The translations under genes and the position numbers were made by a program. The notes below the pieces were generated by a model. That model worked only from the letters and a program-made list of their open reading frames with translations. It was not told the origin of the DNA and ran no database searches. From Nocardiopsis flavescens (GTDB lineage: Bacteria > Actinomycetota > Actinomycetes > Streptosporangiales > Streptosporangiaceae), in contig NZ_FQZK01000017.1 of assembly GCF_900141985.1 (NCBI RefSeq), positions 59,520-123,519 of the forward strand: DNA of 64,000 bases, given 5' to 3'. Positions 1-6,114 of this stretch are shown one piece after another; position 1 is the stretch's first letter; the number at the start of each line of letters is the position of its first letter.

Positions 1-1012
1 CCTCGAAGCGTCCCCCCGGCTCCCGCCGGCCGATCACACCCGCGGACGCGAGCGCGGGCTTCCACAGGTAGGGGTTCACGTAGTTCTTGTTGAGGGCCTT
101 GCGCTCTCGCCCGGTGAAGACCAGCTGCTCCGTCACCGGCTTCCCGTCCGGCTTCTTCCACGGCAGGGTGACTTCCACGGGCGGGAAGCGCCGCATGTGC
201 TCAGCCAGGGGAACGGCCACGCTCCGCGGGAGCGGCACGTACCGCTCCTTGCCTCCCTTGGGCGGCGCGAAGCACAGGGTGCTGCGCACGATCTTGACCT
301 GGCGGCGCACCCGCAGCACCTCTTCCGCGAAGTCGAAGTCGGTGGCGGCCACGCCGAACACCTCCCCCTGGCGCAGCCCGCAGCCGACCCCCATGTCCAC
401 GAGAGCCCGGTAGCGCTCCGGCAGCGCGGCCCGGACGGCGACCACGCGGCTCACCGGCCAGGGCACGATCTTCTTCTGCGTGGGGGACGGCGCCTTCACC
501 GACTTGGCCCGGCAGGGGTTCTTGGCAAGGACGTCGTCGTCCACGGCCGCTGAGAAGACGCTGGAGAGGTTTTCGAACATGGTCCGGACAGTCCGGTCCC
601 CCAGCTCCTGCTGCCGTCCCCTGATCCAGTTCTGGATGTCCGACGGGCGGATGGTGTTCATGGGTCGCCTGCCTATCAGCGGGTAGATGTGCCGTTGGAA
701 GCGCTGCTCCATCGCGTACCGCGTGGCTTCGTCGACCGACGCGTTGGCGATGAACGGCCGGGCGAACTCCTCCAGGAGAACCCGCCCCGCCTTCGGGTCG
801 ACGTACTGCCCGCGGGCCAGGTCTCCCTCGACCTGCCTGAGGTGCTGGCGAGCCTTCTCCTGTGTCTCGAAGACCGGCGCCTTCTGCTCTCCGTCCAGGG
901 CCCGGTACCGGGCAGCCCAACGCTTCCCCCTGCCGTACTTGCTGCTCCGCACCTTCTTGCGGGAGCCGTCCGGTTGGGTCTCCGTCTTGTGCCAGAGGTC
1001 GACTACGGGCAT
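1..1012 (-). CDS. int: Tyrosine site-specific integrase of the AICE (C-terminus beyond window)
   Basis: Partial gene: 337 codons are visible and the frame is still open at the left window edge. The N-terminal part has the arm-binding/SAM-like layout of phage-type integrases (about residues 75-170). The catalytic domain follows, with the first catalytic arginine in the GCGLRQGE motif (Arg214) and a Lys-containing beta-hairpin near residues 250-258. The HxxR box and nucleophilic tyrosine must lie outside the window. The ATG start at 1012 is preceded by AAGGA. It is the last gene of the minus-strand series and follows the excisionase, the usual AICE/prophage order. It should integrate and, with Xis, excise the element. 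The attachment site next to it is not visible. Confidence 0.93.
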   Translation of the reverse strand, partial: MPVVDLWHKTETQPDGSRKKVRSSKYGRGKRWAARYRALDGEQKAPVFETQEKARQHLRQVEGDLARGQYVDPKAGRVLLEEFARPFIANASVDEATRYAMEQRFQRHIYPLIGRRPMNTIRPSDIQNWIRGRQQELGDRTVRTMFENLSSVFSAAVDDDVLAKNPCRAKSVKAPSPTQKKIVPWPVSRVVAVRAALPERYRALVDMGVGCGLRQGEVFGVAATDFDFAEEVLRVRRQVKIVRSTLCFAPPKGGKERYVPLPRSVAVPLAEHMRRFPPVEVTLPWKKPDGKPVTEQLVFTGRERKALNKNYVNPYLWKPALASAGVIGRREPGGRFE

Positions 1013-1045
1013 GGGCGTCCTTGCTGTGGTTCGTGCTGGAAACAG

Positions 1046-1086
1046 AAAAAGGCGGTGCCGGCGGGATTCCTCCCGCTGGCACCGCC
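1046..1086 (-). terminator. Rho-independent terminator or attenuator between xis and int
   Basis: A 16-bp stem with one mismatch (1051-1066 with 1071-1086) closes a 4-nt loop. On the minus strand it is followed directly by five T residues (1050-1046). This is the classic intrinsic-terminator layout. It sits 12 bp after the xis stop and only 33 bp before the int ATG, so it should separate xis from int transcription or attenuate int. Confidence 0.85.
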
Positions 1087-1098
1087 GACTGCGCCCGG

Positions 1099-1308
1099 TC
1101 AGGCCTGGGACCGCACCCACTCGTGCACGGCCTCCGGGTAGTAGCGAACGTGCCTGCCCACCCGGTGGGAGGGCGGCCCGGTCCTCTTGTGGCGCCACTG
1201 GTAGAGGGTCGTCTCGGGGACTCCGAGGAAGCCCGCGGTCTCTTCGAGCGTCCAGAGCCGGGCGGCTGTGGTCGATCCGCGCTTCGCGTTCTGCTGTTCA
1301 GCGGTCAT
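1099..1308 (-). CDS. xis: Excisionase / MerR-type helix-turn-helix protein
   Basis: A 69-residue protein dominated by a winged HTH of the excisionase (HTH_17) type. It shows the motif LWTLEETAGFLGVPETTLYQW (given here as recognisable blocks WTLEETAGFLGV and TLYQWRHK), then GPPSHRVGRHVRYYPEAVHEW, which is the standard Xis signature. It should bind DNA near the attachment site and bias the integrase toward excision. The ATG at 1308 is preceded by the leader AGAGGCACCACCAGC, almost the same as that of the translocase gene at 8105. It lies between the replication ATPase and int. Confidence 0.9.
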   Translation of the reverse strand: MTAEQQNAKRGSTTAARLWTLEETAGFLGVPETTLYQWRHKRTGPPSHRVGRHVRYYPEAVHEWVRSQA

Positions 1309-1342
1309 GCTGGTGGTGCCTCTCCTTCATCGGGTGGGGCGT

Positions 1343-1378
1343 GGCCCCGGCCGGTGCGTGGCAGTTCGGGCCGGGGCC
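1343..1378 (-). other. Intergenic hairpin upstream of xis
   Basis: A perfect 10-bp stem (GGCCCCGGCC, 1343-1352 with 1369-1378) encloses a 16-nt loop. Read on the minus strand, the loop matches 10 of 16 positions of the loop shared by the hairpins at 8131-8170 and 8756-8793. There is no T-tract, so it is not an ordinary terminator. It lies between the replication ATPase stop and the xis leader. Confidence 0.7.
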
Positions 1379-1394
1379 GCCTTTCGCGGTGCGG

Positions 1395-3188
1395 TCAGGT
1401 GCGGTGGTGGTGTGCGCAGGAGCCGCACACGCTCGGGTGGGTGGTGGGCTCGTAGCGGCGGAACGCGGCACCGCACGAGGTGCACGATCCCGTCTCTATG
1501 GGCAGGGGGTCGGGCACCTTTTTAGAGAGTTGGGGGACGACAGCCTCCGCAGGGTCCGCAGCCTCCGACGACTCCTGTGAGCTGGGGTGATGCGCGGAGC
1601 CTGGTGCGGAGGCTGCGGAGGCTGAGCCGTTAGCCTCCGCAGGGTCAGATGTGACTCGGTGGTCAAAAAAAATGGTGTCCTGGCTGGTCACCGGGGTGAA
1701 CAGGCCAGGATCGGCGTCCGGAGGCTGCGGAGGCTGCTTGTCGAGGGCGTGGGCCGTGAAGGTGTAGAGCTGGCGGCGGTGGCGGTCCTTCGATCGGCCG
1801 GCCTCTTCGACGGTGATACCGATCGAGCGCAGCACCGGGGCGTCCCGCTTGAGCTGTCCGGAGGCGCGGGTGGCGTCCACCGGCCAGGAGCGGGGCCGCA
1901 CCTCGGGCGCGGGGATCAGCCCCAGGAGCTGGCTGATGGATCCGGTCCAAGTACCGCGTTCGTCGATGAAGTCCGCGACGGCGGAGGTGAAGGGCTTGGC
2001 GTCGAGCAGGTCGGCGCTGGTGATCTCCGAGGCGGCCCGGTAGGTGTGCAGGGTGTCCCAGCCCATGACCGTGTCCAGGGCTCCGAGGATGCGGGCGAAG
2101 TCCGCCATCCGCGGCAGCTCGGCCAGGTGGGTCGTGGGCAGCTCGGCCAGCACCCGGCAGAGCAGGTCCAACAGGGCCGCGCGGATCGCGGGGGCGGCCT
2201 CGTCGAAGGTGGCTTTGACCTCGGCGTCGGTGCGGCGTTGGTCGCCCTTGATGGGCAGGAACTCCGCGGTCAGCATCCGCTCGGACAGGTCCGAGGCCAG
2301 CGCCCCGGTGTCGATCGAGGTCAGCGCGAGCAGGCGGCGGAAGGCCAGCACGGACACGTCGTCGTCGGAGTACAGGGCCCGGTCGACCAGGCCGTCGCCG
2401 GTGACGGCCTTGCACAGGGTGTCCGAGAGCCACATCGGGATGGTGGAGACGTTGTCCAGGCACACCGCCCAGGAGGCGGAGGCGACGGTGGCCCAGGTCT
2501 TGATGTCCTTGGGCAGGGACCGCAGCGGCGCCGGGGAGGGATCGATGAGGTTGATGAGCATGGCCAGGGCGGTGGACTTGCCGGTGCCCTGCTCGCCCTT
2601 GGCGGCCAGGATCGGGTGGGGGATGTCGGGCAGGAACGCGGCGACCAGCCATCCGACGATGAGCCGGAAGTGGTGCTCGTCCACGTTCAGCAGGGCCCGC
2701 AGCGCGGCCAGTCCGCGGTCGGTCTGCCCGGCCGGGCCGGGGTCGGGCATGGGGCTGGTCAGCTTGGTGCGGCGGAACAGCACTGGCGACACCGGCGCGA
2801 TGTGCCAGCCGCCGGCGCCCGCGATGACGCACCGCCCGTCCGGGGTGCCCAGGTCGATGACGACCTGGTCGCCGTCCTCGGTGCGGTGGGTGGCCAGGCG
2901 CAGGTTGATGGGTTGTGGGTCTTGGTCCATGGCGCGTCCTTCCAGGACACTGATCGCGTCGGTCAGGGCCGACTGCGAGGGGACGGAGTGGTGCTCGGCG
3001 TAGTACTGCCGGGCGAGCTGTGCGCGTAGCCCGTCCTTGCGCAGGAGCGGGAACGCGATCTGGGGCCCTCCGCGCTGCACGGCGTAGGTGCGCCCGTCCG
3101 CCCCGGCCACGACGTCGACTCGGCGGTCGGCCATCTCGATGAGGAGCGTGGCTTGGGAGGGCTTCTTCTCGTCGCTGTTCCCGCTCAT
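1395..3188 (-). CDS. AICE replication ATPase (P-loop, helicase-like) with C-terminal zinc ribbon
   Basis: 597 residues. A Walker A motif GEQGTGKST lies at about residues 198-206, followed by a helicase/primase-associated ATPase core (WAVCLDNVS resembles Walker B, then arginine-rich sensor segments). The C-terminus (about 569-591) has two CxxC pairs (CTSC and CGSC), a likely zinc ribbon. The gene directly follows the Prim-Pol gene (stop 3189, start 3188), so the two probably form the replication module used when the element is excised. The coding DNA for about residues 485-550 carries many copies of the 9-mer GCGGAGGCT, also found at 15.69-15.81 kb. It is not RepSA-like. The exact family name is uncertain; the ATPase role is secure. 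Confidence 0.8.
   Translation of the reverse strand: MSGNSDEKKPSQATLLIEMADRRVDVVAGADGRTYAVQRGGPQIAFPLLRKDGLRAQLARQYYAEHHSVPSQSALTDAISVLEGRAMDQDPQPINLRLATHRTEDGDQVVIDLGTPDGRCVIAGAGGWHIAPVSPVLFRRTKLTSPMPDPGPAGQTDRGLAALRALLNVDEHHFRLIVGWLVAAFLPDIPHPILAAKGEQGTGKSTALAMLINLIDPSPAPLRSLPKDIKTWATVASASWAVCLDNVSTIPMWLSDTLCKAVTGDGLVDRALYSDDDVSVLAFRRLLALTSIDTGALASDLSERMLTAEFLPIKGDQRRTDAEVKATFDEAAPAIRAALLDLLCRVLAELPTTHLAELPRMADFARILGALDTVMGWDTLHTYRAASEITSADLLDAKPFTSAVADFIDERGTWTGSISQLLGLIPAPEVRPRSWPVDATRASGQLKRDAPVLRSIGITVEEAGRSKDRHRRQLYTFTAHALDKQPPQPPDADPGLFTPVTSQDTIFFDHRVTSDPAEANGSASAASAPGSAHHPSSQESSEAADPAEAVVPQLSKKVPDPLPIETGSCTSCGAAFRRYEPTTHPSVCGSCAHHHRT
1542..1735. repeat. Cluster of GCGGAGGCT iterons inside the replication gene
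   Basis: The 9-mer GCGGAGGCT or its complement AGCCTCCGC occurs at 1542-1550, 1606-1614, 1615-1623, 1632-1640 and 1727-1735. One-mismatch copies lie near 1560, 1593 and 1717. Both orientations occur. The same 9-mer forms an intergenic array at 15690-15807. Candidate Rep-binding or origin repeats embedded in coding sequence. Confidence 0.65.
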
Positions 3189-4154
3189 CTAGGCGGCCGT
3201 CCTTCCAGGTGGTGTGCGGGTACGTCGGGGCTCGCGGAGGCCCTTGGCGAGCCCGGAGCGGATCGTGGTCGTGATCTGGCTCGGGGTGTCCCGGGCTCCG
3301 GACGCGGTCGCGGCGTTGTGGAGCGCGTCAGCGATCCAGCCGGGGTCGAGCAGGCCTTCGCGGGCGAACTGGCCCAGCGAGGCGGCGGCGATGTACAGGT
3401 TGGTGTTGCGGGTGTGGGGTGGCGCCTCCCGAACCCTGGCTAGCTCGCCGGTGACCGCGGCCCGCACGTACGCGGCACGGCGCCGGTCGTCGGTGGTGAT
3501 CGCCGTGAACACGTCCGGCACGGGCCCCCGCGACGGGACTCCGGAGGCGGTGGGCCGGTCCGGGGAGTCGTGCCTGCGCAGCAGGCTCCTTATCCATTCC
3601 GGCAATGGTGCGGGGACTGCACGGTCGAGGACCTCGTAGCTGCCCGTGCCGTCCGCGGCGCGAACCGGGCAGCCGGGGCCGACGACGTAGCCGCCGTGGG
3701 CGCGGGTGTCGATCAGCCACCCGAGTCCGGCGCCCTGGTCGCCGCTGGTGTTGCCCAGGCGCGGTCCCTCGTGGGGGTGGGTGAAGTACAGGTGGGTGCC
3801 GCCCCGGCGGGTGCGGACGGTGAAGGTGTCCAGCGGCAGCGGTTGCCCGGCCTGTTCGGCCAGCACCGCCAGCACGTCGGCGCCCTCGACCACCCCGGGC
3901 AGCGCCCACGTCGCGGGTGGGGTCTGCTGGGGCTTGGGGACATCGAGGTCGACCACGACCAGGCTCGCGGGGCCGGTGGCGATGCCGTAGTTCGCCGCGG
4001 GCCACCGCTGCCACCAAGCGCGGATGCGCGCCGGGTCAGTGGTGGCCGCCCGCTCCCAGTCCTTGACCAGCGGGGGTTTCTTGCTGGCGGGGGTGAGGGG
4101 GAAGACGGGCCAGCCGCGGCGGGCGGCGGCCAGGGCGTAGGGCAGAAGGCTCAT
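3189..4154 (-). CDS. Bifunctional primase-polymerase (archaeo-eukaryotic primase family)
   Basis: 321 residues starting MSLLPYALAAARRGWPVFPL, the typical opening of the Prim-Pol (AEP) domain. The catalytic acidic pair is VVVDLD (Asp69/Asp71), and GGTHLYF (about 118-124) supplies the conserved histidine. The remaining part (about 215-321) looks like a helical accessory domain. AICEs use such proteins in place of RepSA to prime replication of the excised circle. The ATG start overlaps the methyltransferase stop (ATGA), so an upstream in-frame extension to 4637 is rejected. The stop abuts the ATPase start, giving tight translational coupling of the module. Confidence 0.88.
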   Translation of the reverse strand: MSLLPYALAAARRGWPVFPLTPASKKPPLVKDWERAATTDPARIRAWWQRWPAANYGIATGPASLVVVDLDVPKPQQTPPATWALPGVVEGADVLAVLAEQAGQPLPLDTFTVRTRRGGTHLYFTHPHEGPRLGNTSGDQGAGLGWLIDTRAHGGYVVGPGCPVRAADGTGSYEVLDRAVPAPLPEWIRSLLRRHDSPDRPTASGVPSRGPVPDVFTAITTDDRRRAAYVRAAVTGELARVREAPPHTRNTNLYIAAASLGQFAREGLLDPGWIADALHNAATASGARDTPSQITTTIRSGLAKGLREPRRTRTPPGRTAA

Positions 4155-4828
4155 ACCGCCACCTGCCCACGCAGGAAGGCGACCAGTCGGGCTCCGAGGA
4201 AGCTGGTGTAGGCCGGTGGGATCGCCTCGCACAGTTCCACCCGGTCGGCGGTCCACGTGATCTGTTTGGCCTGCTGCATCTCGGCGACGGTGGCCTTGCC
4301 TCCACCCGCGCCGTAGGCGGCCACGTAGGGGCCGTCGTAGAACACCCCGTGCCGCCACCCGCGGACACGGCCGCGATGCGGTCGGTGGGCGGGTTGGGCG
4401 GTTGACCAGCCGCCGAGTTCGAACCAGCGGTGCTGCAACACGCCCAACCCGAACATCTCCCCGCACAGGCGCAGGTCTTTGCGGACCGGGGATCCGGCCA
4501 CGTTCTCGATCACGTAGGGCCGCCCGACCGCTTGCAGAACGGCGCGGGTGGCTTCGACCAAGTCCGGGTGTTCCCGTCCGGTCGTGGTGTTGCGGGCGGC
4601 GTTGGTGCCGCGTGTGGGGGCGGAGTAGTTCTGGCACGGCGGGGAGGCGTGGATGGCGTCGTAGCGGTGGCCGTGGGCGGCCGCGTAGTCCAGGGCGTCG
4701 GCTTGGACGAAGCCGTCTCCGCAGTAGGTCGGGCGGGGGGCGATGTCGATGCCGGTGACGTGGAATCCGGCGTGCTGGTAGCCGCGAGCGGCTCCGCCAG
4801 CGCAGGAGTACAGGTCCAGAAGCTTCAC
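4151..4828 (-). CDS. Phage-type DNA (cytosine-5) methyltransferase
   Basis: 225 residues from a GTG at 4828, preceded by AGAAGGGA. An upstream in-frame ATG at 4948 would add 40 residues with no domain and is less likely. Motif I is LLDLYSCAGGAARGYQHAGF, motif IV SPPC (nucleophile Cys65) and motif VI ENV (108-110). Small SAM-dependent methyltransferases of this kind are common in actinophages and AICEs and probably protect element DNA from host restriction. No cognate restriction enzyme gene is adjacent. Its stop overlaps the Prim-Pol start. Confidence 0.88.
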   Translation of the reverse strand: MKLLDLYSCAGGAARGYQHAGFHVTGIDIAPRPTYCGDGFVQADALDYAAAHGHRYDAIHASPPCQNYSAPTRGTNAARNTTTGREHPDLVEATRAVLQAVGRPYVIENVAGSPVRKDLRLCGEMFGLGVLQHRWFELGGWSTAQPAHRPHRGRVRGWRHGVFYDGPYVAAYGAGGGKATVAEMQQAKQITWTADRVELCEAIPPAYTSFLGARLVAFLRGQVAV

Positions 4829-4861
4829 GCGATGTCCCTTCTCCAGGGTGGGCAAAGAGAA

Positions 4862-4893
4862 GGGCCCAAACACCGCAGGTGGTGTCTGGGCCC
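4862..4893 (-). other. Intergenic hairpin upstream of the methyltransferase
   Basis: A 13-bp stem with one mismatch (4862-4874 with 4881-4893) closes a 6-nt loop in the gap before the methyltransferase leader. No T-tract. It is one of the series found in nearly every non-overlapping gap of this operon. Confidence 0.6.
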
Positions 4894-4996
4894 CATCGGG
4901 CGTGGTCAGGTGCGGCCGGGGCGACGGGTGCGGTCGGTGCAGGTTCACCCTTCAGCCCTATTCAGGTCGCGGGCCGCTTTGGCGAGGGTGGTGCGG

Positions 4997-5422
4997 TCAG
5001 AGCCAGTCGGGCCGGGAGCGGGCGGCGAGGGTGAGGGTGATGCGGTCGCGGTGGCCGGCGGCGGTGGTGAGCGCGGTGAGCACCGCGGCCGTGGTGGTTG
5101 CGTCCATGCCGACCAGGGCGTCGCGGAGCTTGACCGGGTGGTCTTCGGCCAGGGAGGCGGCGATGCGCAGCACGCCGGTCTCGGAGGAGGACGCGGGGAA
5201 CGTGCGCCGGTTCAGGGCCTTGACGGCCTTCTCCCAGTCGATGTGGGCGATGGGCCGGACAGGGTCGACCAACGCGGAGACGGGGACCTGGTGGACGCAC
5301 CGGTTCACGAAGTCGGGGCGCCGCAGCCACACGTCGTGCTCGATGAGCAGGTTCACGGCGGCGGTGTCGGCGGTGTAGCCCTCAGCCCAGTTGCGCAGGC
5401 CCTCGGCGAGTTCGGCGGTCAT
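4997..5422 (-). CDS. AICE conserved hypothetical protein (141 aa)
   Basis: 141 residues from an ATG at 5422 with AAGGAG ten nt upstream. I do not recognise a family. The N-terminal half is mixed alpha/beta with WAEGYTADTAAVNLLIEHDVWLRR. The C-terminal half is alanine-rich and helical, with no membrane segment, signal peptide or cysteine cluster. It sits between the Ea22-like gene and the methyltransferase, with hairpin-containing gaps on both sides. Expression with the replication/transfer genes is likely; function unknown. Confidence 0.7.
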   Translation of the reverse strand: MTAELAEGLRNWAEGYTADTAAVNLLIEHDVWLRRPDFVNRCVHQVPVSALVDPVRPIAHIDWEKAVKALNRRTFPASSSETGVLRIAASLAEDHPVKLRDALVGMDATTTAAVLTALTTAAGHRDRITLTLAARSRPDWL

Positions 5423-5450
5423 ACTGGTAGTGCTCCTTCGGGAGTGAGCG

Positions 5451-5491
5451 CGGCCCGCCCCGGGGTCCTTGGTCAGATCTGGGGCGGGCCG
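5451..5491 (-). other. Intergenic hairpin upstream of the 141-aa gene
   Basis: A perfect 11-bp stem (CGGCCCGCCCC, 5451-5461 with 5481-5491) has a 19-nt loop. On the minus strand the loop contains CCAAG followed by CC, resembling the CCAAGATCC end of the loops at 8.1 and 8.8 kb. No T-tract. Confidence 0.65.
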
Positions 5492-5571
5492 TCGTCGTGT
5501 GCGGTGGACCGGGCGGTCCCCCCGACCCGTCCCGCAGGACGGGCGGGACGGATCAGGGGCACCGGCGGGTC

Positions 5572-5925
5572 TCACAGGTGCAGGTCGCCGTAGTAGTCAC
5601 CGCCGGTCTGGATGACCGTTCCGGTCGACCCGCCAGTGATCGTGTTCACCACGCTGCGGCGCGGTGCGCCGGGATGGGCCCGGGCGAGTTCCCCACGCAG
5701 CCGGTCGATCTCCGCCAGGAGCGCGGGGATGTCCTGGCGGGCGTGGGCGACGAACTCGGCGTCGGCCTCGCTTGCCCCGTGCGCGCCGAAGAGCACCTCG
5801 GCCGCCCCCTCGACTACCGGGTGGGGACGGTGGATGACCGAGGTGCCGTCCGCTTCGAAGCCCCTCTTCCAAGGGCCGCGAGCGGTGGACTCGACACGGG
5901 CTCGGATGGCGTGAAGGTCCGTCAT
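5572..5925 (-). CDS. Ead/Ea22-like protein with a C-terminal GG/Q-G tail motif
   Basis: 117 residues. The pattern IRARVESTARGPWKR, then ADAEFVAHARQDIPALLAEIDRLRGEL, matches the small Ead/Ea22-like proteins common in actinophages and AICEs. A short helical or coiled stretch lies at about 65-80. The last 25 residues contain NTITGGSTGTVIQTGG, close to the NxISGGxxGxVVQAG motif that tags many unrelated actinobacterial proteins. Function unknown. The ATG at 5925 follows AGAAAGGCAC, a leader shared with other genes of the element. Confidence 0.72.
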   Translation of the reverse strand: MTDLHAIRARVESTARGPWKRGFEADGTSVIHRPHPVVEGAAEVLFGAHGASEADAEFVAHARQDIPALLAEIDRLRGELARAHPGAPRRSVVNTITGGSTGTVIQTGGDYYGDLHL

Positions 5926-5950
5926 GGAGTGCCTTTCTCAAAGGAGATGA

Positions 5951-5988
5951 CGAACCCCCGCCCGGGGTGGGTTCCAGGCGGGGGTTCG
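5951..5988 (-). other. Intergenic hairpin upstream of the Ea22-like gene
   Basis: A perfect 12-bp stem (5951-5962 with 5977-5988) has a 14-nt loop. It lies between the CTAG cluster and the ribosome-binding region of the Ea22-like gene. No T-tract on either side. Confidence 0.65.
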
Positions 5989-5997
5989 GGAGCGGCC

Positions 5998-6114
5998 CTA
6001 GAGGCTCTAGAAGGCCAAGAGGGCAGGTCAAGAAGGGGTCTGGTTTCTAGTCTCAGGGCCTAGGATCTAGGCCCTGAGGGGCTAGTCCTAGGCCCCTTCT
6101 AGGGGGTGTTCTAG
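5998..6114. repeat. CTAG-rich palindrome cluster 3' of the translocase gene; candidate transfer site (clt)
   Basis: Nine CTAG tetranucleotides occur in 117 bp (starting at 5998, 6007, 6047, 6060, 6067, 6082, 6088, 6099 and 6111). They include a perfect 12-bp inverted repeat with a 3-nt centre (CTCAGGGCCTAG, 6052-6063, with 6067-6078) and a nested GGGGCTAG/CTAGGCCCC dyad (6079-6096). CTAG is normally scarce in high-GC genomes. Streptomyces TraB recognises short repeats in a clt locus near its own gene, so the position directly downstream of the ftsK/tra stop suggests a clt. A structured transcript end is the alternative. Confidence 0.55.

Noticed and set aside
201..1082. A 293-codon minus-strand frame overlapping int
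   Set aside because: It is in a different frame from the integrase, which has the GLRQGE motif and a ribosome-binding site.
3189..4637. Prim-Pol start at 4637
   Set aside because: The extra 161 codons overlap the methyltransferase in another frame and lack homology. The ATGA overlap at 4154 and the standard Prim-Pol opening mark the start.
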